Shown here: positions 27,342 to 36,771 of the stretch, in pieces
How positions within the stretch are numbered: position 1 is the first letter of the stretch
Layout: every line of letters begins with the position of its first letter
DNA from: Maribacter antarcticus DSM 21422
GTDB lineage: Bacteria; Bacteroidota; Bacteroidia; Flavobacteriales; Flavobacteriaceae
Assembly (NCBI RefSeq): GCF_000621125.1
Contig: NZ_JHZC01000012.1
Span: forward strand, 61,001 to 125,000
DNA: 64,000 nucleotides
Reading direction: 5' to 3'
Program-made: the position numbers and the translations under genes
Notes under the pieces: model-generated
Databases searched by the model: none
Seen by the model: the letters and a program-made list of their open reading frames with translations, nothing else
Told to the model about the DNA's origin: nothing

Positions 27342-28427
27342 CTACCGTACTGTTTTTACTATTCTTACAATCTCATCTATCTCATCCTGTGTGTTATAAA
27401 AATGAAAACTCACACGGATACCATTTCCTCGTTGTGCACAAAGTACATCATTTTCCAACAAGGTTTTAAAAACAGCTGCATCCCCCTTTATATTAAAAAT
27501 GGTACTATGTCCTTTTCGCTTTAAGATACCTTGTTCCAAAAGTCCTAATGCTGCAAACTCCTGCTTTGCTTTTATGGACAGTGATTTATTGTGGGCTGTA
27601 ATTTTATCCATTCCTATGTTGGACATAAAATCCAAGGAGAATTTTAAGCTTCCAAAATTAAGGCAGGATAAATGGCCGGGCTCCATCTTTTTGGCAAACC
27701 GGATACTATCTTTTTTACTCAAATCGCCATTAGCAGCATTGAATCCAATACTCCGCACTGCAAATCGCTCTTGAACGGCATTAGAAAATAACATAAAACC
27801 ATTTCCATATCCTGCCAAAAGCCATTTATAAGCACTAGCACCTAATACATCTATACCAGAGTTGGCAAAATCGAAAGTTCGGGTACCACAAAACTGGGTC
27901 CCATCTGCCATAATAATTATATTAGGATGGGCCTTTTTCAGCTCCTTGAAAAAATCAGTATCCATAAGGAAACCATCCAACCATTGCACCATGCTCAAAG
28001 CCAACACCTCAATAGTATTCGCACGAATCGTTTCTTGGATACGCTCCTCTATATCTATATCCATTTTGAGGTAAGAAATATCAAAATCTCTATTTTCAAA
28101 AGACCAGTTTACCGAGGGATAGTCATTTTCCAACAACAATACTCTGGTTTTCGGTTGTAAACCTTCTAACAAGAGATTGAGTCCTGTTGAAAAATTAGAG
28201 ACCAAAGCCACATTTTCTTGTTTACAATTAAAAAATTCCCCAACCGTACTTCGCGTATTGGAGAGAATTTTCAATGACCTTTCTCGCATGGCGCTGCCGT
28301 GCAACAGAAAGTCCAAATCATGCTCCTGCCGCCAATCTAAGAGCGAATCGTACATAGGGCCGTAGACTGCAGTATTAGCATAAATACCCTTTCGTATAAC
28401 CGGAAATTCGGATCTTATTTTTTCCAT
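27342..28427 (-). CDS. Class V aminotransferase-fold PLP enzyme
   Basis: 361 residues. The fold-type I, class V pattern is clear: YANTAVYGPMYDSL at the start, SNFSTGLNLLLEGL (phosphate region), MADGTQFCGT with the PLP Asp175, and ASAYKWLLAGYGNGFML with the PLP Lys201. The family includes cysteine desulfurases, selenocysteine lyases, isopenicillin-N epimerase-like proteins and the ergothioneine C-S lyase EgtE. The substrate cannot be read from sequence. It lies about 500 bases from the egtBD-DUF427 unit on the opposite strand, which makes an EgtE-like role worth testing (inference from proximity). Confidence 0.8.
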   Translation of the reverse strand: MEKIRSEFPVIRKGIYANTAVYGPMYDSLLDWRQEHDLDFLLHGSAMRERSLKILSNTRSTVGEFFNCKQENVALVSNFSTGLNLLLEGLQPKTRVLLLENDYPSVNWSFENRDFDISYLKMDIDIEERIQETIRANTIEVLALSMVQWLDGFLMDTDFFKELKKAHPNIIIMADGTQFCGTRTFDFANSGIDVLGASAYKWLLAGYGNGFMLFSNAVQERFAVRSIGFNAANGDLSKKDSIRFAKKMEPGHLSCLNFGSLKFSLDFMSNIGMDKITAHNKSLSIKAKQEFAALGLLEQGILKRKGHSTIFNIKGDAAVFKTLLENDVLCAQRGNGIRVSFHFYNTQDEIDEIVRIVKTVR

Positions 28428-28581
28428 TTATTGTTTATACTTAATTCTGTTTAAATAACGCCAAACGAATAGGTATGTGAAAATCACAATTACCGTATCT
28501 TTAGCCTAAAGATAGAAATAGTATCATATTGATAGCATCCTTTTTGCCATTCTATTTCTTATACTGTAAAAATTAATTTTA

Positions 28582-29082
28582 GTGAACAATATTACAATAA
28601 TAGCTGCTGTTGCAGAAAATAATGCCTTGGGGAAGGATAATGACCTCTTATGGCATTTACCAGATGATTTTAAGCGTTTTAAACGGCTAACTATTGGACA
28701 CAAAATCATTATGGGTCGCAAAACCTTTGAAAGTTTTCCGAAACCCTTACCCAAACGCACCCATATCATCATCACAAGAGACACCCACTATAGTGTCCCC
28801 TATGAGGATTGTATCATTGTACATTCTTTAGAGGATGCTCTAAAGCAAGTTTCCGAAGAGAATGCCTTTATTATTGGTGGTGGAGAAATCTACAAACAAG
28901 GGGAGGCTTTTGCAAATGTCATAGAGTTAACACGCGTGCATGCTAGTATGGAAGCAGATACCTTCTTTCCCGAAATAGACGTAGCTTGTTGGAAACTTAT
29001 GAAAGAAGAGCATCACCCCAAGGATGAAAAACATAAGCATGCTTTCACCTATTTAACCTATGCTAGAGTTGAAGATTTTTAA
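28582..29082 (+). CDS. folA: Dihydrofolate reductase
   Basis: 166 residues with a GTG start (28582); no in-frame ATG fits the conserved N-terminus NNITIIAAVAENNALGKDND. It reduces DHF to THF with NADPH. Seen: LLWHLPDDFKRFKRLT (folate-binding), HKIIMGRKTFESFPKPLPKR (NADPH site), NAFIIGGGEIYKQ (the GG motif) and a C-terminal ADTFFPEID. Length is normal. It overlaps the convergent murI by four bases, so the two 3' ends share sequence. Confidence 0.93.
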   Translation: MNNITIIAAVAENNALGKDNDLLWHLPDDFKRFKRLTIGHKIIMGRKTFESFPKPLPKRTHIIITRDTHYSVPYEDCIIVHSLEDALKQVSEENAFIIGGGEIYKQGEAFANVIELTRVHASMEADTFFPEIDVACWKLMKEEHHPKDEKHKHAFTYLTYARVEDF

Positions 29083-29867
29083 AAGTCTAAAAATCGCACC
29101 TCTTTATCCACCGGAACGGACAACACAAAATACTCCAATAGTTCGGCGTCTGTATTGGTAAAGAATTGCTGTTTCCCTATCGTACTAGCTGTATTTAATA
29201 GCCTATTCTTTTGTAAAATAGCTTTGGTCTGGCGTGCTACGGCCTCGCCCGAATCAATGATCTTAACATCATCTGGGAGCATTTCTTTCAATAGCGGAAT
29301 CAAGTATGGGTAATGGGTACAGCCAAGCACCAAATAGTCAATCCCCTTATCTAGCATGGGCTGCACGTATGTTTTCAAAAGCATCCTAGTTTCGTCAGCA
29401 TTCATATTACCGCTTTCAATCAATTCTACCAAACCCTTTCCTTGTTGTTCAATAATCGTGATGTTGCTAGCATGATTTTGTATCGTGCTGTGAAATAAAC
29501 TACTGGTCAATGTGCCTTTGGTAGCTAAAACACCTACGGTTTTAGACCTAGTGTTCAGCGCTGCAGACTTTATAGCAGGCTCAATACCTATAAAAGGGAT
29601 AGGGTAGTTATTTCGCAGGTAATTAATAGCGTTTGTTGTAGCTGTATTGCAAGCCACTACAATCAATTTGCAGTCCTTATCCAGTAAGTATTCTGTGTTT
29701 TTTATTGCGAGCTGAAGAATCTCATCTGCAGATTTATCACCATAGGGCGCATGCTTACTGTCTGCCAAATAAATACAATACTCATAAGGCAACAGTTCCT
29801 GAATCTTCTTCCATATCGACGTTCCTCCTACCCCCGAATCAAAAATACCTATTGGATGCTTGTTCAT
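29079..29867 (-). CDS. murI: Glutamate racemase
   Basis: 262 residues. It converts L- to D-glutamate for peptidoglycan. Opening IGIFDSGVGGTSIWKKI, the two catalytic cysteines in VVACNTATTNAI and LGCTHYPYLIPLL, and SADEILQLA are family signatures. Length is normal. On the minus strand it follows the PafA-like gene by 8 bases, so the two are probably co-transcribed; its end overlaps folA by four bases. Confidence 0.94.
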   Translation of the reverse strand: MNKHPIGIFDSGVGGTSIWKKIQELLPYEYCIYLADSKHAPYGDKSADEILQLAIKNTEYLLDKDCKLIVVACNTATTNAINYLRNNYPIPFIGIEPAIKSAALNTRSKTVGVLATKGTLTSSLFHSTIQNHASNITIIEQQGKGLVELIESGNMNADETRMLLKTYVQPMLDKGIDYLVLGCTHYPYLIPLLKEMLPDDVKIIDSGEAVARQTKAILQKNRLLNTASTIGKQQFFTNTDAELLEYFVLSVPVDKEVRFLDF

Positions 29868-29875
29868 AGCGCTAG

Positions 29876-31546
29876 TTACTGCAGCACAACTGAAATAGGT
29901 TTTCCTGTGCTTCCGCTAGGAAATGAAATACCCAATAATGCAGATATGGTGGGGGCTATATCAGGAATTTCGGTGCGTTCTACCGTACTTCCCTTTTTTA
30001 TCCCTTTCCCAAAGAAAAGCAACGGTACATGGGTATCATAAATTTGGGGTGATCCATGCGTAGAACCTGTTTTACCATAGCTTATAAATCCTGGTTTCAA
30101 CACCAAAAGCACATCGCCAGAACGTTTTTGGTTGTATCCGTTTTGGAGTATGTATGGAATTCCTCTCGTATACTCGTTCTGCCACATTTGGTCTCCCGTG
30201 TATACGCGATCTATAAATTCATACCCTAAATATTCCTTTGCTATATCCTCTTGCACCTGCTTTACGTCCAAATCCAGGTTTTTGATAATATTATGGTCCA
30301 AGAAAATTTGTAGGTTGGAAAAATTCTTAACGATGTCCTCGGTACCGTATTTATATTTCAAAAAATCAGAGAATTTAGTTTTTATGGTGCTGTAGTCCAC
30401 ATAACCAGCGGGTATTTTCATATCCTTTAAATAGGTTGGCACTTCGACTGCTCCATGGTCGGCACTTAAGAAAACGGTGTATTCACCTTCACCTACTTTT
30501 TTATCCAAAGCAGTAAGTAATCGTTCCAAATCGGCATCTAATCGCAAATAGGTGTCTTGTATTTCCTTTGAATTTACCCCGTATTTGTGTCCTACATAGT
30601 CTGTACTTGAAAAGCTAATGGCTAAAAAATCAGTATCCTCATCCATTCCCAACTCCTCCTTATCTAAAGCTTCAATGGCAAAATCGGCGGTAATACTGTT
30701 TCCGAAAGGCGTGCCTTTTATAATCTCAAAATTTTTATCCTTGTCTAGCAAATTGGTCGAATTATGAGGGAATGTTGGTGCAGACTCACCTTCTAAAAGC
30801 CCTTCATAGGCATTATTATCTGGGCCGCTTTCGGTATACGTACTTATATCCTTTATGGTTGTCCAGGCTCTTTTATAGGATTGCGCCGCACCAGAAGTAT
30901 TAAAATCGGCTACCCAGGTCGGCAATTCGCTCATGTAATAGGTACTGCTTATCCACTTCCCTTCATTATCACCATAAAACCAGTAGGCAGCATTCGCCGT
31001 ATGCCCACCAGGGATTACGGCTCCCCTATCTTTTAAAGCGATAGCAATGGTCTTGCCTCGCATCTGGGTATGCAATCGTAGTTCGTCCGAGACTGTTGTA
31101 ACCCTCATGCGGTGGGGCGACATTTGTCCGGCGTCACTTGTAGTACCTACCGAAGTGTAACTATCGTCACCCGCACAATATACCGTCTCATCATTTTCTT
31201 TATCGTACCAATTATTACCAATAATACCGTGTGTTGCAGGCGTTGTTCCTGTATGAACCGATGCATGCCCTGGACCAGTACTTGTTGGCGCATAGTTAAA
31301 ATGGTTGTTCTTACAGTTGAAGCCTTCGGTAATCATGCGCTTAAAACCACCTTCTCCGTAGTGATTGTAAAAGCGTGTTATGTAGTCATAACGCATCTGA
31401 TCGACTACAATACCTACCACTAACTTTGGTTTAGCCCTCAAATGGGTATCATCTTCCACCTTAGACTTCTTTTGCCCAGTTAGGGTAAAGACTGAAAAGA
31501 GACCAATAAAAACGAAACGAAAAACGAAACAACGTGTAAAATCCAT
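29876..31546 (-). CDS. PafA-type alkaline phosphatase, exported
   Basis: 556 residues with an N-terminal signal segment (FRFVFIGLFSVFTLTGQ). It belongs to the alkaline phosphatase superfamily: VGIVVDQMRYDYITRFYNHY with the first metal Asp, the threonine nucleophile region NYAPTSTGPGHASVHTGTTP, SFSSTDYVGHKYG with metal ligands, SADHGAVEVP and a C-terminal GSTHGSP. A Thr nucleophile and this layout match PafA, the phosphate-insensitive periplasmic phosphatase of Bacteroidetes. Substrate range (general phosphomonoesterase or phosphodiesterase) is not certain. Upstream of murI by 8 bases. Confidence 0.87.
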   Translation of the reverse strand: MDFTRCFVFRFVFIGLFSVFTLTGQKKSKVEDDTHLRAKPKLVVGIVVDQMRYDYITRFYNHYGEGGFKRMITEGFNCKNNHFNYAPTSTGPGHASVHTGTTPATHGIIGNNWYDKENDETVYCAGDDSYTSVGTTSDAGQMSPHRMRVTTVSDELRLHTQMRGKTIAIALKDRGAVIPGGHTANAAYWFYGDNEGKWISSTYYMSELPTWVADFNTSGAAQSYKRAWTTIKDISTYTESGPDNNAYEGLLEGESAPTFPHNSTNLLDKDKNFEIIKGTPFGNSITADFAIEALDKEELGMDEDTDFLAISFSSTDYVGHKYGVNSKEIQDTYLRLDADLERLLTALDKKVGEGEYTVFLSADHGAVEVPTYLKDMKIPAGYVDYSTIKTKFSDFLKYKYGTEDIVKNFSNLQIFLDHNIIKNLDLDVKQVQEDIAKEYLGYEFIDRVYTGDQMWQNEYTRGIPYILQNGYNQKRSGDVLLVLKPGFISYGKTGSTHGSPQIYDTHVPLLFFGKGIKKGSTVERTEIPDIAPTISALLGISFPSGSTGKPISVVLQ

Positions 31547-31657
31547 ACCTATATTTTTGTAGGGTAAATGTAAATAAAATCTACCTTAAAAGATAAAATC
31601 AAGGTTAAATCCAGCCCTTTATTGTTACTTTTACATTAAGAAATCTATTTATAACGC

Positions 31658-32395
31658 ATGAACTATTTAGCGTCTATTGGCAGCTATGCCGTTATGGTAC
31701 AGGAAGTTTTTAAAAAGCCTACCAAATGGCGCATCATGAAATCTTTGATTTTAAAAGAGATTGATGAACTCATTTACGGTTCTCTGGGCATTATAATTTT
31801 TATTTCTTTTTTCATAGGAGCAGTGGTTGCCATACAAACAGCACTAAACCTCACGAGCCCCATAATTCCGCGCAATCTTATCGGATTTGCGACACGGCAG
31901 TCAGTTATTCTAGAGTTTGCCCCCACTTTTGTATCGGTAATCATGGCAGGAAAAGTAGGTTCTTACATCACATCTAGTATAGGTACCATGCGCGTTACTG
32001 AACAGATTGACGCCTTGGAAGTTATGGGTGTAAATTCCTTAAACTACCTTGTATTTCCAAAAATAATAGCCATGCTCTTTTATCCATTTGCCATCGCTAT
32101 ATCTATGTATGTAGGTATTTTTGGTGGATGGTTTGCCGGTGTTTTTGGCGGATTTCTAACGAGTGCAAATTTTGTTGAAGGATTACAGATGGACTTTGTT
32201 CCGTTTCATATCGCCTACGCTTTTATAAAAACATTAATCTTCGCCTTCGTTATTGCGACTATTCCTTCCTATCATGGGTTTTACATGAAAGGGGGCGCAC
32301 TGGAAGTTGGTAAAGCGAGTACCACATCCTTTGTATGGACCAGTGTAGTCATTATTATATTAAATTATCTGCTAACACAACTCTTGCTAGGCTAA
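31658..32395 (+). CDS. mlaE: ABC transporter permease, MlaE family
   Basis: 245 residues with about five hydrophobic segments. Family features: FIGAVVAIQTALNL, LEFAPTFVSVIMAGKVGSYI, IGTMRVTEQIDALEVMGVNS and ATIPSYHGFYMKGGALEVG (the conserved late loop). MlaE is the inner-membrane permease that moves phospholipids between inner and outer membrane with MlaF. Its stop overlaps the mlaF start by one base (TAATG), so they are translationally coupled. No mlaD substrate-binding gene is adjacent, a common arrangement in Bacteroidetes. Confidence 0.92.
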   Translation: MNYLASIGSYAVMVQEVFKKPTKWRIMKSLILKEIDELIYGSLGIIIFISFFIGAVVAIQTALNLTSPIIPRNLIGFATRQSVILEFAPTFVSVIMAGKVGSYITSSIGTMRVTEQIDALEVMGVNSLNYLVFPKIIAMLFYPFAIAISMYVGIFGGWFAGVFGGFLTSANFVEGLQMDFVPFHIAYAFIKTLIFAFVIATIPSYHGFYMKGGALEVGKASTTSFVWTSVVIIILNYLLTQLLLG

Positions 32396-33162
32396 TGATA
32401 GAAGTAAACGACATACACAAATCATTTGGAGATACTCATGTGCTAAAAGGCATAAGTACGGTTTTTGAGAATGGAAAAACTAATTTGATTATAGGTCAAA
32501 GTGGTTCCGGTAAAACGGTGTTCTTAAAATGTCTTTTAGGCTTATTCTACCCAGAAAAAGGAGATATCGTGTATGACGGAAATAGCTATGCTTCTCTTCC
32601 TACTAAAGAAAAAAGAAACCTACGGCAAGAAATGGGCATGGTTTTTCAAGGCAGTGCCCTTTTTGATAGTATGACGGTCGCTGGAAATGTTATGTTTCCT
32701 TTAGAAATGTTCACAAATCAACCTAAATCGGAAATGATAGATAGGGTGGATGCGGTTCTTAAAAGGGTAAACTTGGTTGATGCACACCATAAATTTCCTT
32801 CTGAAATATCTGGTGGGATGCAAAAAAGAGTTGCTATAGCACGCGCCATTGTTATGAATCCTAAATACTTGTTTTGCGATGAGCCAAACTCCGGCCTAGA
32901 TCCAAAAACCGCTATTTTGATAGATAACCTCATCAAAGAAATTACAGAGGAATACGATATTACCACTGTTATAAATACCCATGATATGAACTCTGTCATG
33001 CAAATTGGAGAGAAAATTCTATTTCTAAAAGATGGACTCATGGAATGGGAAGGCACTAAGAATGAAATCTTTAAAACGGATAACCAAGCGGTTACCGATT
33101 TTGTGTATTCTTCAGACCTTTTCAAAAAAGTACGGCAAATGTATATTGAGGAGCGAAATTAG
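32395..33162 (+). CDS. mlaF: ABC transporter ATP-binding protein, MlaF family
   Basis: 255 residues from the ATG at 32395 (MIEVNDIHKSFGDTHVLKG), which overlaps the mlaE stop; the longer frame from 32335 would overlap mlaE coding and is rejected. Walker A GQSGSGKTVF, Q-loop VFQGSALFDSMTV, signature SGGMQKRVAIARAI, Walker B YLFCDEPNSGLDP and the switch His in NTHDMNSV are all present. It powers lipid transport with MlaE. Confidence 0.93.
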   Translation: MIEVNDIHKSFGDTHVLKGISTVFENGKTNLIIGQSGSGKTVFLKCLLGLFYPEKGDIVYDGNSYASLPTKEKRNLRQEMGMVFQGSALFDSMTVAGNVMFPLEMFTNQPKSEMIDRVDAVLKRVNLVDAHHKFPSEISGGMQKRVAIARAIVMNPKYLFCDEPNSGLDPKTAILIDNLIKEITEEYDITTVINTHDMNSVMQIGEKILFLKDGLMEWEGTKNEIFKTDNQAVTDFVYSSDLFKKVRQMYIEERN

Positions 33163-33216
33163 AGGGTTCCTACGAATCTAGTGCTGCCAATTGTTAGCTA
33201 TTGTTATAAACGGCCA

Positions 33217-34686
33217 TTAATCCGAAACTACCTCTTTAATCTGAAGGTCTTTGTTCCGTAATCGAAGCTTTAACCACTCATGTAATTTTTTGACATCTTT
33301 GTCTGTGTCTAAGCGCTTGGCTTCCTTTTTCCAAGTCACTTCAAAAACAGGAATCGTATCCGTTTTTGCAAAGTCGGTCGAAATCATATAAGAATACGCC
33401 AATCGAGATAAGTTCTCATAATTGGTTTTAGCCTCTAAGCTTATTTCCGGAAAAGGAATCTGTCCTGCCGTTCCCTTGTTCAGTCGCATTAGTTCCGACT
33501 CTAAAAAAGAGATTTTTTCATCCTTACTAGACAGTTGGTTCTTCTGGGACTCATATAATTCGTTTACATATTTCAGCTGGTCGGTAGCTTCATTTTTGGA
33601 CCCTTGAACAACGTTAAGGGTTGTCCCATTTAGCTTGGGATATTCGTTCATCTGCGTTTTCCAAGTGGCAATAATATTCTCTGGAATCGTCTCATTTCCC
33701 ATAAAAACGACCTCTATCAAGGGGGGGTTCCCCTCATTAAACGCTATATCGGTAAAATTATCTAAGAACCTACCTTCCCCTGAAAATTGGTAGGAGGCAA
33801 TTTTCTCCTCCACAAAACTAGTTGCATCCTTACGGAATAGTGATTCCTGAAAGACATTATAAAACGTAAACCCTGCAGGCACCATTACAAGAACGGCTAC
33901 CAGTGATGCCATACGTGCTATGAACCTACGCCGTTGCGAATTCACGTAACGCACCATAGGAAATCGCAATAATTTTATGACTAAAAAAGTAGCTAAAGCA
34001 ATAAATATGGTATTGATGGTGAATAGGTACATGGCACCGCCAGCATAATCCCAATTACCAATAGCCAAGCCAAAACCAACCGTACACAAAGGCGGCATTA
34101 AAGCGGTAGCAATAGCGACCCCAAAAATAACACTGGCTATAGTTCCTTTTTTTGCTCTCGCTATTACCAGTGCTAATCCCCCAAAAAAAGCAATCAATAC
34201 GTCCCTAATATCAGGTGCGGTTCTAGCAAGCAATTCAGACGATTCATCCCGAAGCGGAAAAAACTTAAAAAATAAAAATGCGGTCAATACACTAAGCACA
34301 ACCATGACCGAAAAATTCTTTAAGGACCGCTTTAGTGTATCTATATCATTAATGCCAATAGAAAGACCTATACCCAATATAGGCCCCATAAGAGGAGAAA
34401 TAAGCATCGCCCCAATAACCACCGCTGTGGAGTTTGCGTTTAATCCGATTGAAGCAATAAATATAGAGCAGATAAGAATCCAAGACGTGTGGCCTTTAAA
34501 GGGAATGTCAGCTATAATCGCTTCTTTCGTTGCTTGCTGATCTGTATTGGTACGGATATCCAAAAGTTCGGACAAGAACTTTTTAGCACTCCCCAACAAT
34601 CCCTGTATATCCTTCTTTACATCCTCCCCACTTTCGATCGTACTATCTGTGGGTGTGCTATTATCATGTCCTGATTTATCTTGCAT
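33217..34686 (-). CDS. DUF389 (TIGR00341-like) membrane protein
   Basis: 489 residues. After a hydrophilic N-terminus (about 1-60) come several membrane segments: WILICSIFIASIGLN, AVVIGAMLISPLMGPILGIG (the DUF389 hallmark), VLSVLTAFLFFKFF, DVLIAFFGGLALVIARAKKG and VAIATALMPPLCTVGFGLAI. The last membrane segment is near 265-285 and the C-terminal 200 residues are soluble with a coiled-coil-like stretch (about 370-410). Function is unknown; it is a widespread bacterial inner-membrane family. Two bases after manC, so in the SprT-manC-DUF389 operon. Confidence 0.85.
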   Translation of the reverse strand: MQDKSGHDNSTPTDSTIESGEDVKKDIQGLLGSAKKFLSELLDIRTNTDQQATKEAIIADIPFKGHTSWILICSIFIASIGLNANSTAVVIGAMLISPLMGPILGIGLSIGINDIDTLKRSLKNFSVMVVLSVLTAFLFFKFFPLRDESSELLARTAPDIRDVLIAFFGGLALVIARAKKGTIASVIFGVAIATALMPPLCTVGFGLAIGNWDYAGGAMYLFTINTIFIALATFLVIKLLRFPMVRYVNSQRRRFIARMASLVAVLVMVPAGFTFYNVFQESLFRKDATSFVEEKIASYQFSGEGRFLDNFTDIAFNEGNPPLIEVVFMGNETIPENIIATWKTQMNEYPKLNGTTLNVVQGSKNEATDQLKYVNELYESQKNQLSSKDEKISFLESELMRLNKGTAGQIPFPEISLEAKTNYENLSRLAYSYMISTDFAKTDTIPVFEVTWKKEAKRLDTDKDVKKLHEWLKLRLRNKDLQIKEVVSD

Positions 34687-34688
34687 AC

Positions 34689-35768
34689 TTATGCGTACTT
34701 ATCGCCGAATTTATCTTTTACTTTATTCAGCACTTTTTTAATATCCTGCTCCTTAGACTTAGGGTATATTAAAAGTACATCATTTTTATCTACAATAATA
34801 TAATCCTGTAACCCGTCTACCACTACAATCTTATCTTTGGGAGAACGTATCATATTTCCAGACGCATCCTCGGCCAATACTTGTGCGTTTACTACGGCAT
34901 TACCAGATGTGTCTTTATCTAGTTTATCAAATAAAGAACCCCAGGTGCCCAAATCGTTCCAATCAAAGGTAGCTGCCAAAACATAAATGGCCTTGGACTG
35001 TTCCAAAATTGCATAATCAATAGAAATATTTTCGGCTTTCGGATAATTCTCTGCAATAAAAGCACTTTCTTCTGATGTATTATACGCTTCCATCCCTGTA
35101 GCAAAAAGTTCATACTGCTTTGGCTGATGCAATTTAAACGCATCAACAATCGTTTTTACGCTCCACATAAAAATTCCAGCATTCCATAAAAAATTGCCTT
35201 GGGCCAAGAATTCCTTCGCCGTTTCATAGTCGGGCTTTTCGCGAAACTGGTTTACTTTTTTGATCTGAGCGTCATCCGTCTTATCAAATTCAACATACCC
35301 AAAACCGGTGTTGGGAAAGGTTGGTTTTATGCCTAACGTACACAACACATCTTCTTGCTCACATTTCTCAAAACAGGCAGTGACGTCTTTTGCAAACGCT
35401 GCTTCATCCTCTATCCAATGGTCGCTTGGCGCTACAATCATTACACCATCCGAATTCATTTTTTGAATTTTTAAGGCTGCATATAGTATACATGGGGCCG
35501 TATTCCGCATGGCAGGTTCCAAAACAACTTGGTCTTGTTTTACCATAGGCAATTGTTCTAGCACCAAATCGTTATACCGTTCGTTCGTTAGGATGAGAAT
35601 ATTCTCAGTAGGAACAAATTTATTTAATCGTTGGAATGTTTTTTGTATCAAGGTGGTTCCCGTACCTAACATGTCATGGAACTGTTTTGGATTATCGGAG
35701 GTGCTTACAGGCCAAAATCTTGAGCCAACTCCACCGGCCATTAATACTGCATAATAATTCTTGTTCAT
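34689..35768 (-). CDS. manC: Mannose-1-phosphate guanylyltransferase
   Basis: 359 residues. It makes GDP-mannose from GTP and mannose-1-phosphate in the cytoplasm for glycan synthesis. Signatures: the nucleotidyltransferase loop MAGGVGSRFWPVST (residues 10-23), PKQFHDMLG, IVAPSDHWIEDEAAF, FREKPDYETAKEFL and NAGIFMWSVKTI. It is the single-domain form without the C-terminal phosphomannose-isomerase cupin seen in longer ManC proteins. It starts one base after the SprT-like gene and ends two bases before the DUF389 gene. Confidence 0.92.
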   Translation of the reverse strand: MNKNYYAVLMAGGVGSRFWPVSTSDNPKQFHDMLGTGTTLIQKTFQRLNKFVPTENILILTNERYNDLVLEQLPMVKQDQVVLEPAMRNTAPCILYAALKIQKMNSDGVMIVAPSDHWIEDEAAFAKDVTACFEKCEQEDVLCTLGIKPTFPNTGFGYVEFDKTDDAQIKKVNQFREKPDYETAKEFLAQGNFLWNAGIFMWSVKTIVDAFKLHQPKQYELFATGMEAYNTSEESAFIAENYPKAENISIDYAILEQSKAIYVLAATFDWNDLGTWGSLFDKLDKDTSGNAVVNAQVLAEDASGNMIRSPKDKIVVVDGLQDYIIVDKNDVLLIYPKSKEQDIKKVLNKVKDKFGDKYA

Positions 35769-35769
35769 C

Positions 35770-36372
35770 TTAGTTGTTTATAAGTTCTACCTCGGCATTG
35801 GGTTGAAAAAGGTATACTTTTCCTGAATTCACCTCAACACACTCGTATCTTTTCGTTCGTCTATTGCCTTTCCTAAAAAGTTTTCCATTATACATTCGAA
35901 AAATACTCCCTACCGGCAATTCAAAAACGTAAGACTTATCTGATTGTTGTTCGTCGAACTTTTTTAGGGCTATGGACAAATGCGCATCTGTACTGCTACT
36001 TGCCTTTGGGTTTCTAAAATGCCGTGCCAATAAGGGAAGTAAGCCAGAAGGAAATATCTCCGGTCGTATAAAAGGAAGCATCATATATTGAAATGTATGC
36101 TTCCACTCCAATCCGTGTGGCTTAATACGCTTACCGTATTTTTCAAAAGCGACCAAATGGGCAATTTCATGCACTAGCGTAATTAAAAAGCGATACCTAT
36201 TTAGTGTGGCATTTACCGTAATCTGATGCTGTCCGCTCTCAAGCCTCCTATAATCTCCATGTCGCGTGACCCTTTCGTTCACTATTTTTAAATGCACGGC
36301 ATTCGCTTTAATAAGCGCCATGCATGGCGCAACAGCACGTTCGGGCAAATATGTACTAAGGACGCTTTCCAT
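35770..36372 (-). CDS. SprT-like zinc metalloprotease domain protein
   Basis: 200 residues. The SprT-like domain is marked by the zinc motif HEIAH (His68, Glu69, His72) within LITLVHEIAHLVAFEKYG, preceded by ITVNATLNRYRF and followed by HGLEWKHTFQYMM, where the third ligand is expected. The rest (about 120-200) has a short zinc-ribbon-like or beta tail, GSIFRMYNGKLFRKGNRRTK, but without clear paired cysteines. SprT/Spartan proteins are linked to DNA-protein crosslink repair; the role in bacteria is unsettled. First gene of the SprT-manC-DUF389 operon. Confidence 0.83.
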   Translation of the reverse strand: MESVLSTYLPERAVAPCMALIKANAVHLKIVNERVTRHGDYRRLESGQHQITVNATLNRYRFLITLVHEIAHLVAFEKYGKRIKPHGLEWKHTFQYMMLPFIRPEIFPSGLLPLLARHFRNPKASSSTDAHLSIALKKFDEQQSDKSYVFELPVGSIFRMYNGKLFRKGNRRTKRYECVEVNSGKVYLFQPNAEVELINN

Positions 36373-36424
36373 TCTAACAAAAATACCTGAAAAAATAGGA
36401 TTGGATTAATATTGTGGTGAGAAT

Positions 36425-36583
36425 TTAAGCTAGCGAAAAAAGTAAATAGTCGAAAAAGTAATAAACAAACAACGCTAGGTACACTTTGAGTCCCTCATAT
36501 AGGTTGAGCACAGGAGAAAACCATTTGTACTTGGCGGCAAGAAAACCAACACAACCATACTTATATATAGTTGTGAAAGCGCT
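36425..36583 (-). pseudogene. Possible gene remnant (unidentified C-terminal piece)
   Basis: Within the 36373-36771 intergenic stretch, one minus-strand frame stays open for 52 codons without a start: SFRSAFTTIYKYGCVGFLAA, KYKWFSPVLNLYEGLKVYLA, LFVYYFFDYLLFSLA-stop. Its composition looks protein-like, with a hydrophobic end, but I cannot assign a family. It may also be chance. The rest of the gap shows nothing recognisable. Confidence 0.3.
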
Positions 36584-36771
36584 GCGGAAACTTTACAATC
36601 TTCTTCATAGTCTCTCAGATAGCCATTGGTATTCCCTATAAAAAGATTACCACATTTGTCATCTACTTACGAATGACAAAAAGAGAATACGCGACGCTGC
36701 AAAGAGAGTAATAACCCTGTTGTTAAACTTCTATTTTATATTTGTCTTTGTATTTTAAAAATTGAAAAAAC

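Noticed and set aside
28524..28784. An 86-codon minus-strand frame over folA
   Set aside because: Antisense shadow of the folA N-terminus without any family pattern.
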